DNA of 64,000 bases from Pseudomonas sp. PDM14 (GTDB lineage: Bacteria; Pseudomonadota; Gammaproteobacteria; Pseudomonadales; Pseudomonadaceae): NCBI RefSeq assembly GCF_014851905.1, contig NZ_JACVAQ010000001.1, forward strand, positions 186,001-250,000. Direction: 5' to 3'. The position numbers and the translations under genes were made by a program. The notes below the pieces were generated by a model. The model had not been told where the DNA came from, ran no database searches, and saw nothing but the letters and a program-made list of their open reading frames with translations. Positions 34,327 through 44,100 of the stretch are shown here, one piece after another (position 1 is the first letter of the stretch; each line of letters begins with the position of its first letter).

Positions 34327-36014
34327 TCCACCAGCCCTCGGGCTGCAGCCAGGCGCTGTCGCACGTCATCTTCGGACAGCAGCTGGCGGGTTTCATCATC
34401 GACCAGCAGAGCCTCGTCTTCTTCCTCGACCTCCAGCGCGGCACGCATCTCGGCGATCTTGCGTTCGAGCTGGGCGCGGTGCTTTTCCTTCTCGCGCTTG
34501 CGCTGCTCGAGCAGTTGCTTGCGCTGCTCGGCCTCGCGCAGCTCGCGCGCTTCCTGATTGAGCCGCGCCGATCCCGTGAGTACACCGTGGGGGCCGACAT
34601 AGGGACGCACCAGGGAAATGCCGTGCTCGTCGATATGGTATTCGCGCACCTGGTTGGAATGGCCCATGCCACGCGACTTGAGCACGTAGAGCAGACGGTT
34701 GTGTTCGCCGTCCGCCTCGACACTGCTCAGCGACACCCAGGTGTCCATCAACGAGGAGACTTCGCGGTCGAGGCCATCGGAACGGCTCTTGGCGTCCGAC
34801 AGGCTGGTGAAGATCGCGGTGATCGAGCGCTGCTTGAGCAGGTCGACTAGGCGCAGCAGGGTCGCATGCACCTCCGACTCGGGGCCGCGGAACGCCGAGA
34901 TCGGGTCGATCACCACGGCCTGCGGTTCGAACTCGAGAATCTCGCGATACATGCGCGCCAGGTGCACTTCCAGACCATACAGGCTCGGCCGCGCCGACTC
35001 GATGCGCAACAGGCCATTGTCGCTGTAGGCGCTCAGGTCGAGCCCCACCGAACGGAGGTTGCGGATCAGCTGGCTCTGCGATTCCTCGAAGGAAAAGAAC
35101 AGGCAGCGCTCGCCGCGCAGGCAGCAGGCATTGATGAAGCTGGCGGCGAAGGTGGTCTTGCCGGTACCGGCGAGGCCGGAGACCAGCACGCTGGAACCGC
35201 GGAAATAACCGCCGCGGTGGAGCATCTGGTCGAGGCCGCTGATGCCGGTCTGCACCGTCTCGCTCGGCGCGTCGTGGTTGAGGCCGGCCGCGGTGATCGG
35301 CAGTACGGTGATGCCGTGCTCGTCGATGAAGAACGGGTATTCGTTGGTGCCGTGCGAGGAGCCGCGGTACTTGATCACGCGCAGGCGACGGGTGGTGATC
35401 TGGTCGACCACGCGGTTGTCCAGCAGCACCACGCAGTCCGAGACGTATTCCTCGATGCCATAGCGGGTCAGCTGGCCTTCGCCACGCTCGCCGGTGACGA
35501 TGGTGGTGACGCCCCGTTCCTTGAGCCAGTAAAACAGGCGGCGCAGTTCGGCGCGCAGCACGCTGATGTCCTTGAAGCTGGAGAACAGCGCCTCGATCGT
35601 ATCGAGCACCACGCGTTTGGCGCCGATGCTGTCGATGGCGTAACCCAGGCGCACGAATAGACCTTCGAGGTCGTACTCGCCGGTTTCCTCGATTTCGCTG
35701 CGGTCCAGGTAGACGTGATCGATGGTGATCAGTTTCTGCGCGATCAGCGCCTGCAGGTCGTACCCCAGGGACTCGACGTTGTCGACCAGGTCCTTGGGCC
35801 GCTCCTCGAAACTCATGAACACACCGGGCTCGCCGTCTTCGGTCGCGCCCTTGACCAGAAAGGTCATGCCGAACAGCGTCTTGCCGCAACCGGCAGCGCC
35901 GCAGACCAGCGAAGGCCGGCCCTCGGGCAGGCCACCCAGGGTGATTTCATCGAAACCGCTGATGCCGGTCGCGACTTTGTTGAGTTGGGGCGTGGAAGCG
36001 TTATCAAAGGTCAA
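34323..36014 (-). CDS. kaiC: KaiC-like double-domain ATPase/kinase
   Basis: 563-residue KaiC homologue with two RecA-like domains. The first P-loop GAAGCGKT is at 39-46, the second GLAGTGKT near 280; catalytic Glu pairs are in SFEERPKD and SFEESQSQ. The autophosphorylation pair of cyanobacterial KaiC (Ser431-Thr432) aligns with Ser420-Ser421 in EVSSLMDTW, so the Thr is replaced by Ser. The C-terminus beyond about 485 is a long charged coiled coil ([19 protein letters not shown]), unlike the short cyanobacterial tail. The start is TTG at 36014 with AGGTG 7 nt upstream; no ATG or GTG is available in the conserved N-terminus. It is first of five overlapping or adjacent genes. Confidence 0.93.
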   Translation of the reverse strand: MTFDNASTPQLNKVATGISGFDEITLGGLPEGRPSLVCGAAGCGKTLFGMTFLVKGATEDGEPGVFMSFEERPKDLVDNVESLGYDLQALIAQKLITIDHVYLDRSEIEETGEYDLEGLFVRLGYAIDSIGAKRVVLDTIEALFSSFKDISVLRAELRRLFYWLKERGVTTIVTGERGEGQLTRYGIEEYVSDCVVLLDNRVVDQITTRRLRVIKYRGSSHGTNEYPFFIDEHGITVLPITAAGLNHDAPSETVQTGISGLDQMLHRGGYFRGSSVLVSGLAGTGKTTFAASFINACCLRGERCLFFSFEESQSQLIRNLRSVGLDLSAYSDNGLLRIESARPSLYGLEVHLARMYREILEFEPQAVVIDPISAFRGPESEVHATLLRLVDLLKQRSITAIFTSLSDAKSRSDGLDREVSSLMDTWVSLSSVEADGEHNRLLYVLKSRGMGHSNQVREYHIDEHGISLVRPYVGPHGVLTGSARLNQEARELREAEQRKQLLEQRKREKEKHRAQLERKIAEMRAALEVEEEDEALLVDDETRQLLSEDDVRQRLAAARGLVE

Positions 36015-36160
36015 TTATTGGCACCTGAAAAGTCTGTCCGACAATTCGGCGAGTCAGTGAGAGTGTGGCTGCTGCGAGTGTGACTGCCGATGCGGCAAAA
36101 AGATCGACATATAAATGAGCGATCCCCCGGTGCCGAGGATGAGTCTGTGTCCGCGTCCGC

Positions 36161-36418
36161 TCAGCGGCCTTTATCCGCAGCTTCCACGAGCTGGGCACGA
36201 GTGCGGCGGGGCGCGAGCTGGACGTCGAGAATCTTGATCCCGAGCTGTTCCAGGCGCTCGTCGTTGCTCAGGCCAGTTGGCTCCGAGGGCGCATCCGACT
36301 GGCCCAGTTCGGCGGCCAGCACGGTGAATTTCACCGCCGAGATATGCGGAACGAAACGCGCCTTGAGCATGCCGGTGCGCACCTCGCCATCGCGCGAATA
36401 AGTGACCAACCAATTCAA
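36161..36418 (-). CDS. Small protein of unknown function, TTG start
   Basis: 85 residues: MNWLVTYSRDGEVRTGMLKA, KFTVLAAELGQSD, then LEQLGIKILDVQLAPRRTRA. No family is recognised; no signal or membrane segment. The start is TTG at 36418 with GGGAGGG 6 nt upstream, a strong site; no ATG lies nearby in frame. It stands 146 bp upstream of kaiC on the same strand and could be the first gene of the kai transcript. Confidence 0.62.
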   Translation of the reverse strand: MNWLVTYSRDGEVRTGMLKARFVPHISAVKFTVLAAELGQSDAPSEPTGLSNDERLEQLGIKILDVQLAPRRTRAQLVEAADKGR

Positions 36419-36864
36419 TTTCTGCCCTCCCTACCTGAAATGAGCACGCCAACTGCATCAGGCCTCTCTGGCTGGGCCTTTATCTGCGGTTTCTGAAGAT
36501 TACCGCAGGAATCGGCGAGGGCAAGCGTTGGCATGCGGTAGCAGGCGACGAAGTAATCCTGTACCGCGCCCGGCTTAAGAGTAGAGTTGCGCGATGCCCC
36601 GCCGCTCGCCAGCACCTCTGCGCACGGCAAACGCCCCCAGCCTGTAGCCTGCGCGGTCTTGCGCAGCCGATGGCTACCTCAGTTGTAATGCCCCCTCATT
36701 CGCCGCCGTGACGGCGTGATCACCGCGGTGCGACGTCCTCCAGGCGGAGAAATCGCAGACGCCCCAAGCGACGTTGTTGCCGCTGGTCGCCTGCACTCTA
36801 CAACGCACCCATCGCGGATGCCGACGGCCAACGCGCCGGTGATTCATTCCTACAGGCGGTAAGC
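36419..36864. other. Divergent intergenic region, no gene seen
   Basis: 446 bp between the small TTG-start gene and the Crp/Fnr regulator. CTGCGGT...ACCGCAG (36491-36515) is a 7-bp inverted repeat that could be an operator or leader hairpin. AGGCGG before 36865 is the ribosome binding site of the regulator. No convincing promoter or hidden gene was found. Confidence 0.45.
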
Positions 36865-37587
36865 ATGTCCGTGACACCTCAGCAGAACCACCTTCTCGCC
36901 GCTCTCCCCGCCGAGGTCCAGAGTCGACTGTTCGAGCACTTGGAGCTGATCCAGCTGCAACTCGGCGATGTGCTGTACGAGCCTGGTGACGCCCTGCGCA
37001 ATGTCTACTTCCCCACCAACGCCATCGTCTCGCTGCTCTACGTGATGGAAAGCGGCGCGTCGGCAGAGATTTCAGTGGTGGGCAACGAAGGGCTGATCGG
37101 CGTCGCAGTGTTCATGGGGGGCGAGAGCACACCGAGTCGGGCCATTGTGCAAAGCGCAGGCTCGGCCTATCGCCTGGCCGGGCAGCGCCTGAAAGACGAA
37201 TTCAACCGTCATGGGGAAATGCTTCAACTGATGCTGCGCTACACCCAGGCGCTGATCACGCAGATGGCACAGACCGCCGTGTGCAACCGCCACCACAGCA
37301 TCGATCAGCAACTGTGCCGCTGGTTACTGCTGTCACTGGACCGCCTGCCCGGCAATGAGCTGATCATGACCCAGGAACTGATCGCCAACATGCTCGGCGT
37401 CCGCCGCGAAGGCGTGACCGATGCTGCCGGCAAGCTACAACGCCTGGGCGTGATCGAGTACAGCCGCGGGCACATCACCGTGCTCGACCGGCCCAAGCTG
37501 GAACGCCTGAGCTGCGAGTGCTATGCGGTGGTGAAGAAGGAAACCGATCGCCTGCTGCCGTACCTGCACGCGCGTCAGCGTGACTAG
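36865..37587 (+). CDS. Crp/Fnr-family transcription regulator
   Basis: 240 residues: an N-terminal cyclic-nucleotide-type beta-barrel (LQLGDVLYEPGDALRNVYFP, VVGNEGLIGVAVFMGG) and a C-terminal winged helix with MTQELIANMLGVRREGVTDA as recognition region. The barrel lacks the cysteine cluster of Fnr and the clear cAMP-binding RxS motif of Crp, so the effector is unknown. The type is common in soil proteobacteria. The ATG follows AGGCGG. It is monocistronic; the next gene is convergent, 41 bp away. Confidence 0.88.
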   Translation: MSVTPQQNHLLAALPAEVQSRLFEHLELIQLQLGDVLYEPGDALRNVYFPTNAIVSLLYVMESGASAEISVVGNEGLIGVAVFMGGESTPSRAIVQSAGSAYRLAGQRLKDEFNRHGEMLQLMLRYTQALITQMAQTAVCNRHHSIDQQLCRWLLLSLDRLPGNELIMTQELIANMLGVRREGVTDAAGKLQRLGVIEYSRGHITVLDRPKLERLSCECYAVVKKETDRLLPYLHARQRD

Positions 37588-37628
37588 ATCAAGGCTGGGC
37601 ACGGCCTACATCGCCCGACCAGGACAAC

Positions 37629-37865
37629 TCAGTACCCGTTGCAATCCGGGTTGATGCGACGTTCCTTCGGCGGCGGTATCTCGGCCACGGGTTCATTGCT
37701 GGCATCGCCAGGCACGACCTGGGGAATGCGCTCGACCTTGCCGAACGGCCGCTGGTACATCACGCCACCATGCTCCTGCTTGGGCAGGCTGGTCTGTTTG
37801 GGCTTGCGCGGCTGATCGGTAGACGGCTGATCAAGGGTGGGCGGGTTCTCGTCGGATACTTTCAT
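37629..37865 (-). CDS. Small Pro-rich hydrophilic protein, unknown
   Basis: 78 residues, hydrophilic, rich in Pro, Lys, Gln and Glu: ENPPTLDQPSTDQPRKPKQ, HGGVMYQRPFGKVERIPQVV, and RRINPDCNGY at the C-terminus. No family is recognised. The ATG at 37865 follows GAGGT at 5 nt; an open frame to 37913 has no site. The conserved-looking C-terminal half suggests a real protein. Confidence 0.6.
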   Translation of the reverse strand: MKVSDENPPTLDQPSTDQPRKPKQTSLPKQEHGGVMYQRPFGKVERIPQVVPGDASNEPVAEIPPPKERRINPDCNGY

Positions 37866-38193
37866 GGTGACCTCGGCTGTCCGCGCTCCACGAGTTGCGC
37901 AGCGACGGCCCACTGACAGTGGCCCTCCCCACCGACAGCGTCGGTGCGCCAGCGCGCTTAGCGGGTGATTGGTTGTGACAGGCCCGGTTTGCAGGCAATT
38001 GCCGGGCCTATGTGCGCTAGCGGACAGACGCCTGCCGGTGCCAGCGGCAGACTGGTACCCAGCAGAGCTCCGTCAACGCCGTTTGCCGCCTCCCCTGTCC
38101 CGCTCGGGCATTTGCCCGCAAGCCAGCGCCGTCTGGGCACCGCACATCACCGAAGTCACGTCGTTGCAATCAGGCGTGGTGGTCAAGGAACCG
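37866..38193. other. Divergent promoter region before the glucan synthase gene
   Basis: 328 bp without a recognised gene. The frame of the glucan synthase stays open through it, but the predicted peptide is not conserved in type and has no ribosome binding site, whereas AAGGAA lies before the ATG at 38194. No clear promoter elements seen. Confidence 0.45.
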
Positions 38194-41100
38194 ATGAACA
38201 GTCTATGGAACCGCTCTCTGTCGCGCCTGCGCGGCCTACCTCGCAAGTTCGAATATGAACCCGTCCTGCGCGCCGAACTGTTCAGCACCGAACAGATGGC
38301 CAGCCATGGCAGCCAGCTCGCCGCCCAGCACCAGTTGAGCCAACGCTCCACCCACAACTCGCTGCTCGCGCGCCTGGCCGACAATGAAACGCTGCTCGCA
38401 CGCAGTTGCGAGATGCTCGGCCAGGTGCCGCAGGCGACACGCCGCGCCACCCCGGCGGCGGAATGGCTGCTGGACAACTTCTACCTGGTCGAGGAGCAGA
38501 TCCGCACCGCGCGCAAGCACTTGCCGCGGGGCTACAGCCGTGAGCTGCCGAGCCTGGCCAATGGGCCATCCAGCGGCCTGCCACGGGTCTATGACATTGC
38601 CCTGGAAACCATTTCCCACGGTGACGGCCGGGTCGACGCGGAAAGCCTCAGCCGTTTCATCGAGGCCTATCAGTCGGTCACCCCGCTGACCCTCGGCGAA
38701 CTGTGGGCGATCCCGATCATGCTGCGCCTGGCGCTGATCGAAAACCTGCGCCGCGTGGCCTCGCGGGTGATGGCCAACTGGGACGACCGCAACCTGGCCA
38801 ACGACTGGGCCGACCGCCTCAGCGAAACCGCCGGGCTCGACGCCAAGAGCGTGGTGCTCACGGTGGCCGACATGGCCCGCTCGCAGCCACCGATGACCAG
38901 TTCGTTCGTCGCCGAACTGGCCCGGCGCCTGCAGGGCCAGAGCGCCGCCCTGATCCTGCCCCTGACCTGGATCGAGCAGACCCTCGGCGAGAACGGGCTG
39001 AACATCGAGCGGCTGGTCCAGCTCGATGCGCAGCAGCAAGCCTCGGAACAGGTGTCGATCAGCAACAGCATCGGCAGCCTGCGTCTGCTCTCGGCTACCG
39101 ACTGGCGCAGCTTCGTCGAACGCATGAGTCACGTCGAACAGGTATTGCGCCAGGACCCGGCAGCGATCTATGCCGGCATGGACTTCGCCACCCGCGACCA
39201 CTATCGCCATGTCGTCGAACGCCTGGCGCGCCACTGCAACCACGCCGAAGAGCAGGTCGCTCAGGCCGCCGTCGACCTGGCCGAGTCGCATCAAGGCATC
39301 GGCGTGGCCGGGCACGTCGGCTACTACCTGGTGGACAAAGGCCTGAGCGAGTTGCGCCGCCAACTCGCGGCGCGCATGCCGCTGGGCGATGGCTGGCAGC
39401 GCCTGCTGCGCCGTGCGCCGCTGGTGTTCTTCCTACTGCCGGTCTTGCTTCTCAGCGTGCTGTTCGCCTGGCCCTTCGTCGATGCCGTGCGCACTACGGG
39501 CCTGAGCAACACGCCCCTCGTGCTGCTGAGCATCGCGACCCTGCTGATGACCAGTCGTTTGGCCCTGGGCCTGATCAACTGGCTGGTGACGCTGACCGTG
39601 ACACCCACCCTGCTGCCGCGTCTGGACTACAGCGATGGCATTCCACAGCAGTCACGCACCCTGGTGGTCGTGCCAACCCTGATCGCCAGCGCCCGCGATA
39701 TCGAGGAGTTGGTCGAAGGCCTGGAGGTACGTTTTCTCGCCAACCGCGACGCCAACCTGCACTTCGCCCTGCTGACTGACTTCATGGACGCGCCGAACAA
39801 GGTGCTCGACGAAGACGCCGCCCTGCTACGCCAGGCGCGCCAGGCCATCGAGGCGCTCAATGCCAAGTACCCGCCGGTCGGGGCCGAGCGCTTCTTCCTG
39901 TTCCACCGTCCGCGCCGCTGGAGCGTGGCGGAGCATGTGTGGATGGGCCACGAACGCAAGCGCGGCAAGCTCGCCCAGCTCAATGCGCTGTTGCGCGGGC
40001 ATGGCCAGGAGCACTTCGCGCTGATCGTCGGCAACATCGCCGCGCTGCCGCCAATCGCCTATGTGATCACCCTCGACACCGACACCCAGTTGCCGCGCGA
40101 TGTCGCCCGTCAGCTGATCGGTGCCATGGCCCACCCGCTGAACCAGGCGCAGCTCGACCCGACCAGCCGATGCATCAGCGCCGGCTACGCGATCCTGCAG
40201 CCACGGGTGGGCATCAGCCTGCCCAGTGTCGGCCGCTCGCCCTACGCCCAGCTATTCGGCAGCGATGCCGGTATCGACCCCTATACCCGCGCCGTGTCCG
40301 ACGTGTACCAGGACCTGTTCGAGCAAGGCTCGTTCATCGGCAAGGGCATCTACGCCGTGGATGCCTTCGAGACCGCTTTGCAAGGGCGCTTCCCCGACAA
40401 TCGCATCCTCAGCCACGACCTGATCGAAGGCTGCTACGCCCGCGCCGGGCTGCTCAGCGATGTGCAGCTGTACGAGGAACACCCGGCGCGCTACAGCGCC
40501 GACGTCAAACGCCGGCACCGCTGGATTCGCGGTGATTGGCAGCTGTTGCCCTGGCTGCTGCCGTGGACACCCAAGCCCGAGGGCGGCCTGGAACGCAATC
40601 GCCTGGACGCCCTGGCGCGCTGGAAGATCGCCGATAACCTGCGCCGCAGCCTGGAGCCCGTGGCCTTTCTTGGCCTGTTGCTGTATGGCTGGTTCGGCGG
40701 CGTGCCGGCGCTGCCTTGGACGCTGGCGGTCGTCGCCCTTGTACTGGCGCAGCCGCTGCTCAGCTCGCTGCTGGAACTACGCCGCAAACCTCATGACGTA
40801 CCGCTCGGCCAACACCTGCGCGCCACCCTGCGTTCGGCCGTGCAGCACTTCAGCCGCGGCCTGCTGACCCTGGTATGGCTGCCGTTCGAAGCACAGTTCA
40901 GCGTCGACGCCATCGCCCGTACCCTGTGGCGGGTGCTGATCAGTCGGCGCCACCTGCTGCAATGGGCGCCCTCGCGCGAAGTGGAACGCAGCGCCCGCAA
41001 TGACCTGCCCGGCCTCTATCGGCTGATGTGGATCGCCCCGGCGCTGGCGCTGTTGGCGGCAGCCCTGCTGCTGCCGTCACCGGCGGTACTCGCCGTCGCC

Positions 41101-44100
41101 AGCCCGTTGCTGCTGCTCTGGCTGGCTTGCCCGGCCATCGCCTGGTGGCTGAGTCGGCCATCGGCGCGTAGCGCCTTCAGCCCGTCTGCCGAAGAGCTGC
41201 GCTTTCTGCGCAACCTGGCGCGCAAGACCTGGGCGTTCTTCGACCAGCATGTCGGCCCGGCAGACAACTGGCTGCCGCCGGACAACGTCCAGGAACAGCC
41301 CGTCGCGGTCATCGCCCACCGCACCTCGCCAACCAACATGGGCATGGCCCTGCTCTCACACCTGGCCGCCCACGATTTTGGCTACCTCAGCGCCAGCCGC
41401 TTGCTCGCCAGGCTCGACCAGTCGTTGAGCAGCATGGGCCGCCTGGAGCGCTATCGGCAGCATTTCTACAACTGGTACGACACGCAGACCCTCAAGCCCC
41501 TGCCGCCGCACTACGTGTCAACGGTGGACAGTGGCAACCTCGCCGGCCTGCTGCTGACCCTGCGTCCGGGCCTGCTCGAACTCGCCGACCAGCCCATCGT
41601 CAACCCGCAGCTGTTCCGAGGCCTGGGCGACACCCTGGCCGTGCTGCACGACGCCATGCTCGCCGTACACATGGATGCGCGCCCCTTGGCAAACCTGCAG
41701 GCGCACCTGCAGACGGCGCAGGACGATCAGCCGAATGCCCAGGTCGCCGGCGAGCGCCTGTGGCAGTTCATCCAGCAGATCGAGGCCCTCACCCCACTCC
41801 TTGCCAGCCTGCCGGAGAGCGAGGCCCAGCGCTGGATGCAGGCGCTGCTGACGCAGTGCGCCGAACAGCATGCAGAGCTCGCCGACCTGTACCTGCCTGC
41901 GCCCAACCCAGGCACAACACCAGCATTGGCCACCTGGCGCCAGCTGGCGCAAGTGGACCCCGAGCTGTGGCCCGTCGCCGCCCGCGAACGCGTGCTGCGC
42001 GTACGCCGTCACGCGGCCGCACACATGGCCACCGCACAGCGCCTGGCGCACCTGGCCGGCGAGCTCGCGCACATGGATTTCAGCTTCCTCTACGATGCCC
42101 GCCGCGACCTGTTCGCCATCGGCTACAACGCCGATGAAAACCGCCTGGATGCCGCTTACTACGACTTGCTCGCCTCCGAGGCGCGGCTGACCAATTTCGT
42201 CGTCATCGCCCAAGGTCAGCTGCCCCAGGAAGGCTGGTTCACCCTCGGCCGCCTGCTCACCAACAGTGGAGGTGTGCCGGTGCTGCTGTCCTGGTCCGGT
42301 TCGATGTTCGAATACCTGATGCCGATGCTGATCATGCCCAGCTATGCCGGTACCCTGCTCGACCAGACCTGCGAGGCGGCCGTTGCCCGACAGATCGAGC
42401 ATGGCCTGCAGCTCGGCCTGCCCTGGGGCGTGTCCGAGTCCGGCTACAACACCCTGGACGCCCAGCTCAACTACCAGTACCGCGCCTTCGGCGTGCCTGG
42501 CCTGGGCCTCAAGCGCGGCCTCGGCGAGGACATCGTGGTCGCGCCCTACGCATCCGCCCTGGCCCTGATGGTCGCGCCGGAAGCCGCCTGCAAGAACCTG
42601 CAGCGCCTGGCAGCACAGGGCCTGGCCGGCACCTACGGACTGTACGAGGCGGTCGACTTCACCCCGGCACGCCTGCCGCGCGGGCAGAGCTCCGTGGTGG
42701 TGCAATCGTTCATGGCCCACCACCAGGGCATGAGCCTGCTGGCCCTGGCCTACGTGCTGCTGGACCGGCCGATGCAGCGCCGCTTCGAATCCGATCCGCA
42801 GTTCCAGGCCACCGCCCTGCTGCTGCAGGAACGCGTGCCGAAATCCGCCGCCCAGTACCTGCACGCCGCCAGCGCACCGGAGGCGGACGCCGCCGCCCGT
42901 GCGGTGGAAACCAAGCTGCGCGTGTACACCGACCCGGACCGTCGCCGCCCCGCCGTGCAGTTGCTGTCCAATGGCAACTACCACGTCATGGTCAGCAGCG
43001 CCGGCGGTGGTTACAGCCGCTGCAACGAGCTGGCGGTGACGCGCTGGCAGGAGGACATCAGCGGCGACAACTGGGGCATGTTCTGCTACCTGCGCGATGT
43101 CGCCAGCGGTGCTTTCTGGTCCGCCGCGCACCAGCCGGCGCTGCAGCGCACGGCCAGCTACGAGGCGATCTTCACCGACGCCCGTGCCGAGTTCCGCGTG
43201 CGCGAACGCGACTTCGACAGCCACAGCGAAATCGTCGTCTCGCCCGAGGACAACATCGAGCTGCGCCGCCTCACCCTAACCAACCGTGCCCGTGTACGAC
43301 GCAGCCTGGAACTGACCAGCTACGCCGAAGTGGTACTCGCCCCGGCCATCGCCGATGCCCTGCACCCGGCGTTCAGCAAACTGTTCGTGCAGACCGAGCT
43401 GCTGCCGGCGCTGCAGGCCATCCTCTGTACCCGCCGACCGCGCGCCAGCCACGACGCCACGCCGTGGATGTGCCACCTGCTGGCCGCCCACGGCGTCGAC
43501 ATCGACGCGATTTCCTACGAAACCGACCGCGCCCGCTTCATCGGCCGCGGCCGCAGCGCCGTCAACCCGGCAGCCATGGACCGCGGTGCTGAGCAGCTGT
43601 CCGGCAGTGCCGGCTCGGTGCTCGACCCAATCGTGGCGATCCGCTGCCGCATCACCCTCGACCCCGGGCAGAGCGCGACCATCGACCTGGTCACCGGCAT
43701 CGGCGACACCCGCGAGGCGTGCCTGCAACTGATCGACAAGTACCGCGACCGTCACCTCGCCGACCGTGTGTTCGGCCTGGCCTGGACCCACAGCCAGGTG
43801 CTGTTGCGCCAGCTCAATGCCTCACTGGCCGACGCACGTCTGTTCGAGCAGATGGCGGCCTCGATCCTCTACGCCAACCCCTCGTTGCGCGCCGAGCAAG
43901 GCGTACTGGCGAGCAACCAGCGCAATCAGTCTGACCTCTGGGGCCAGGCGATTTCCGGCGACCGGCCAATCGTACTGGTGCAGATCGCCGCCCCGGAGAA
44001 CATCGAGCTGGTGCGACAATTGGTGCAGGCCCACGCCTACTGGCGACAGAAGGGCCTGAGCGTGGACCTGGTGATCTGGAACGAGGATCAGGTCGGCTAC

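Noticed and set aside
32055..36014. A complete circadian oscillator
   Set aside because: There is no kaiA, the phosphosite differs from the cyanobacterial one and the kinase gene is split; only a Kai-like module is claimed.
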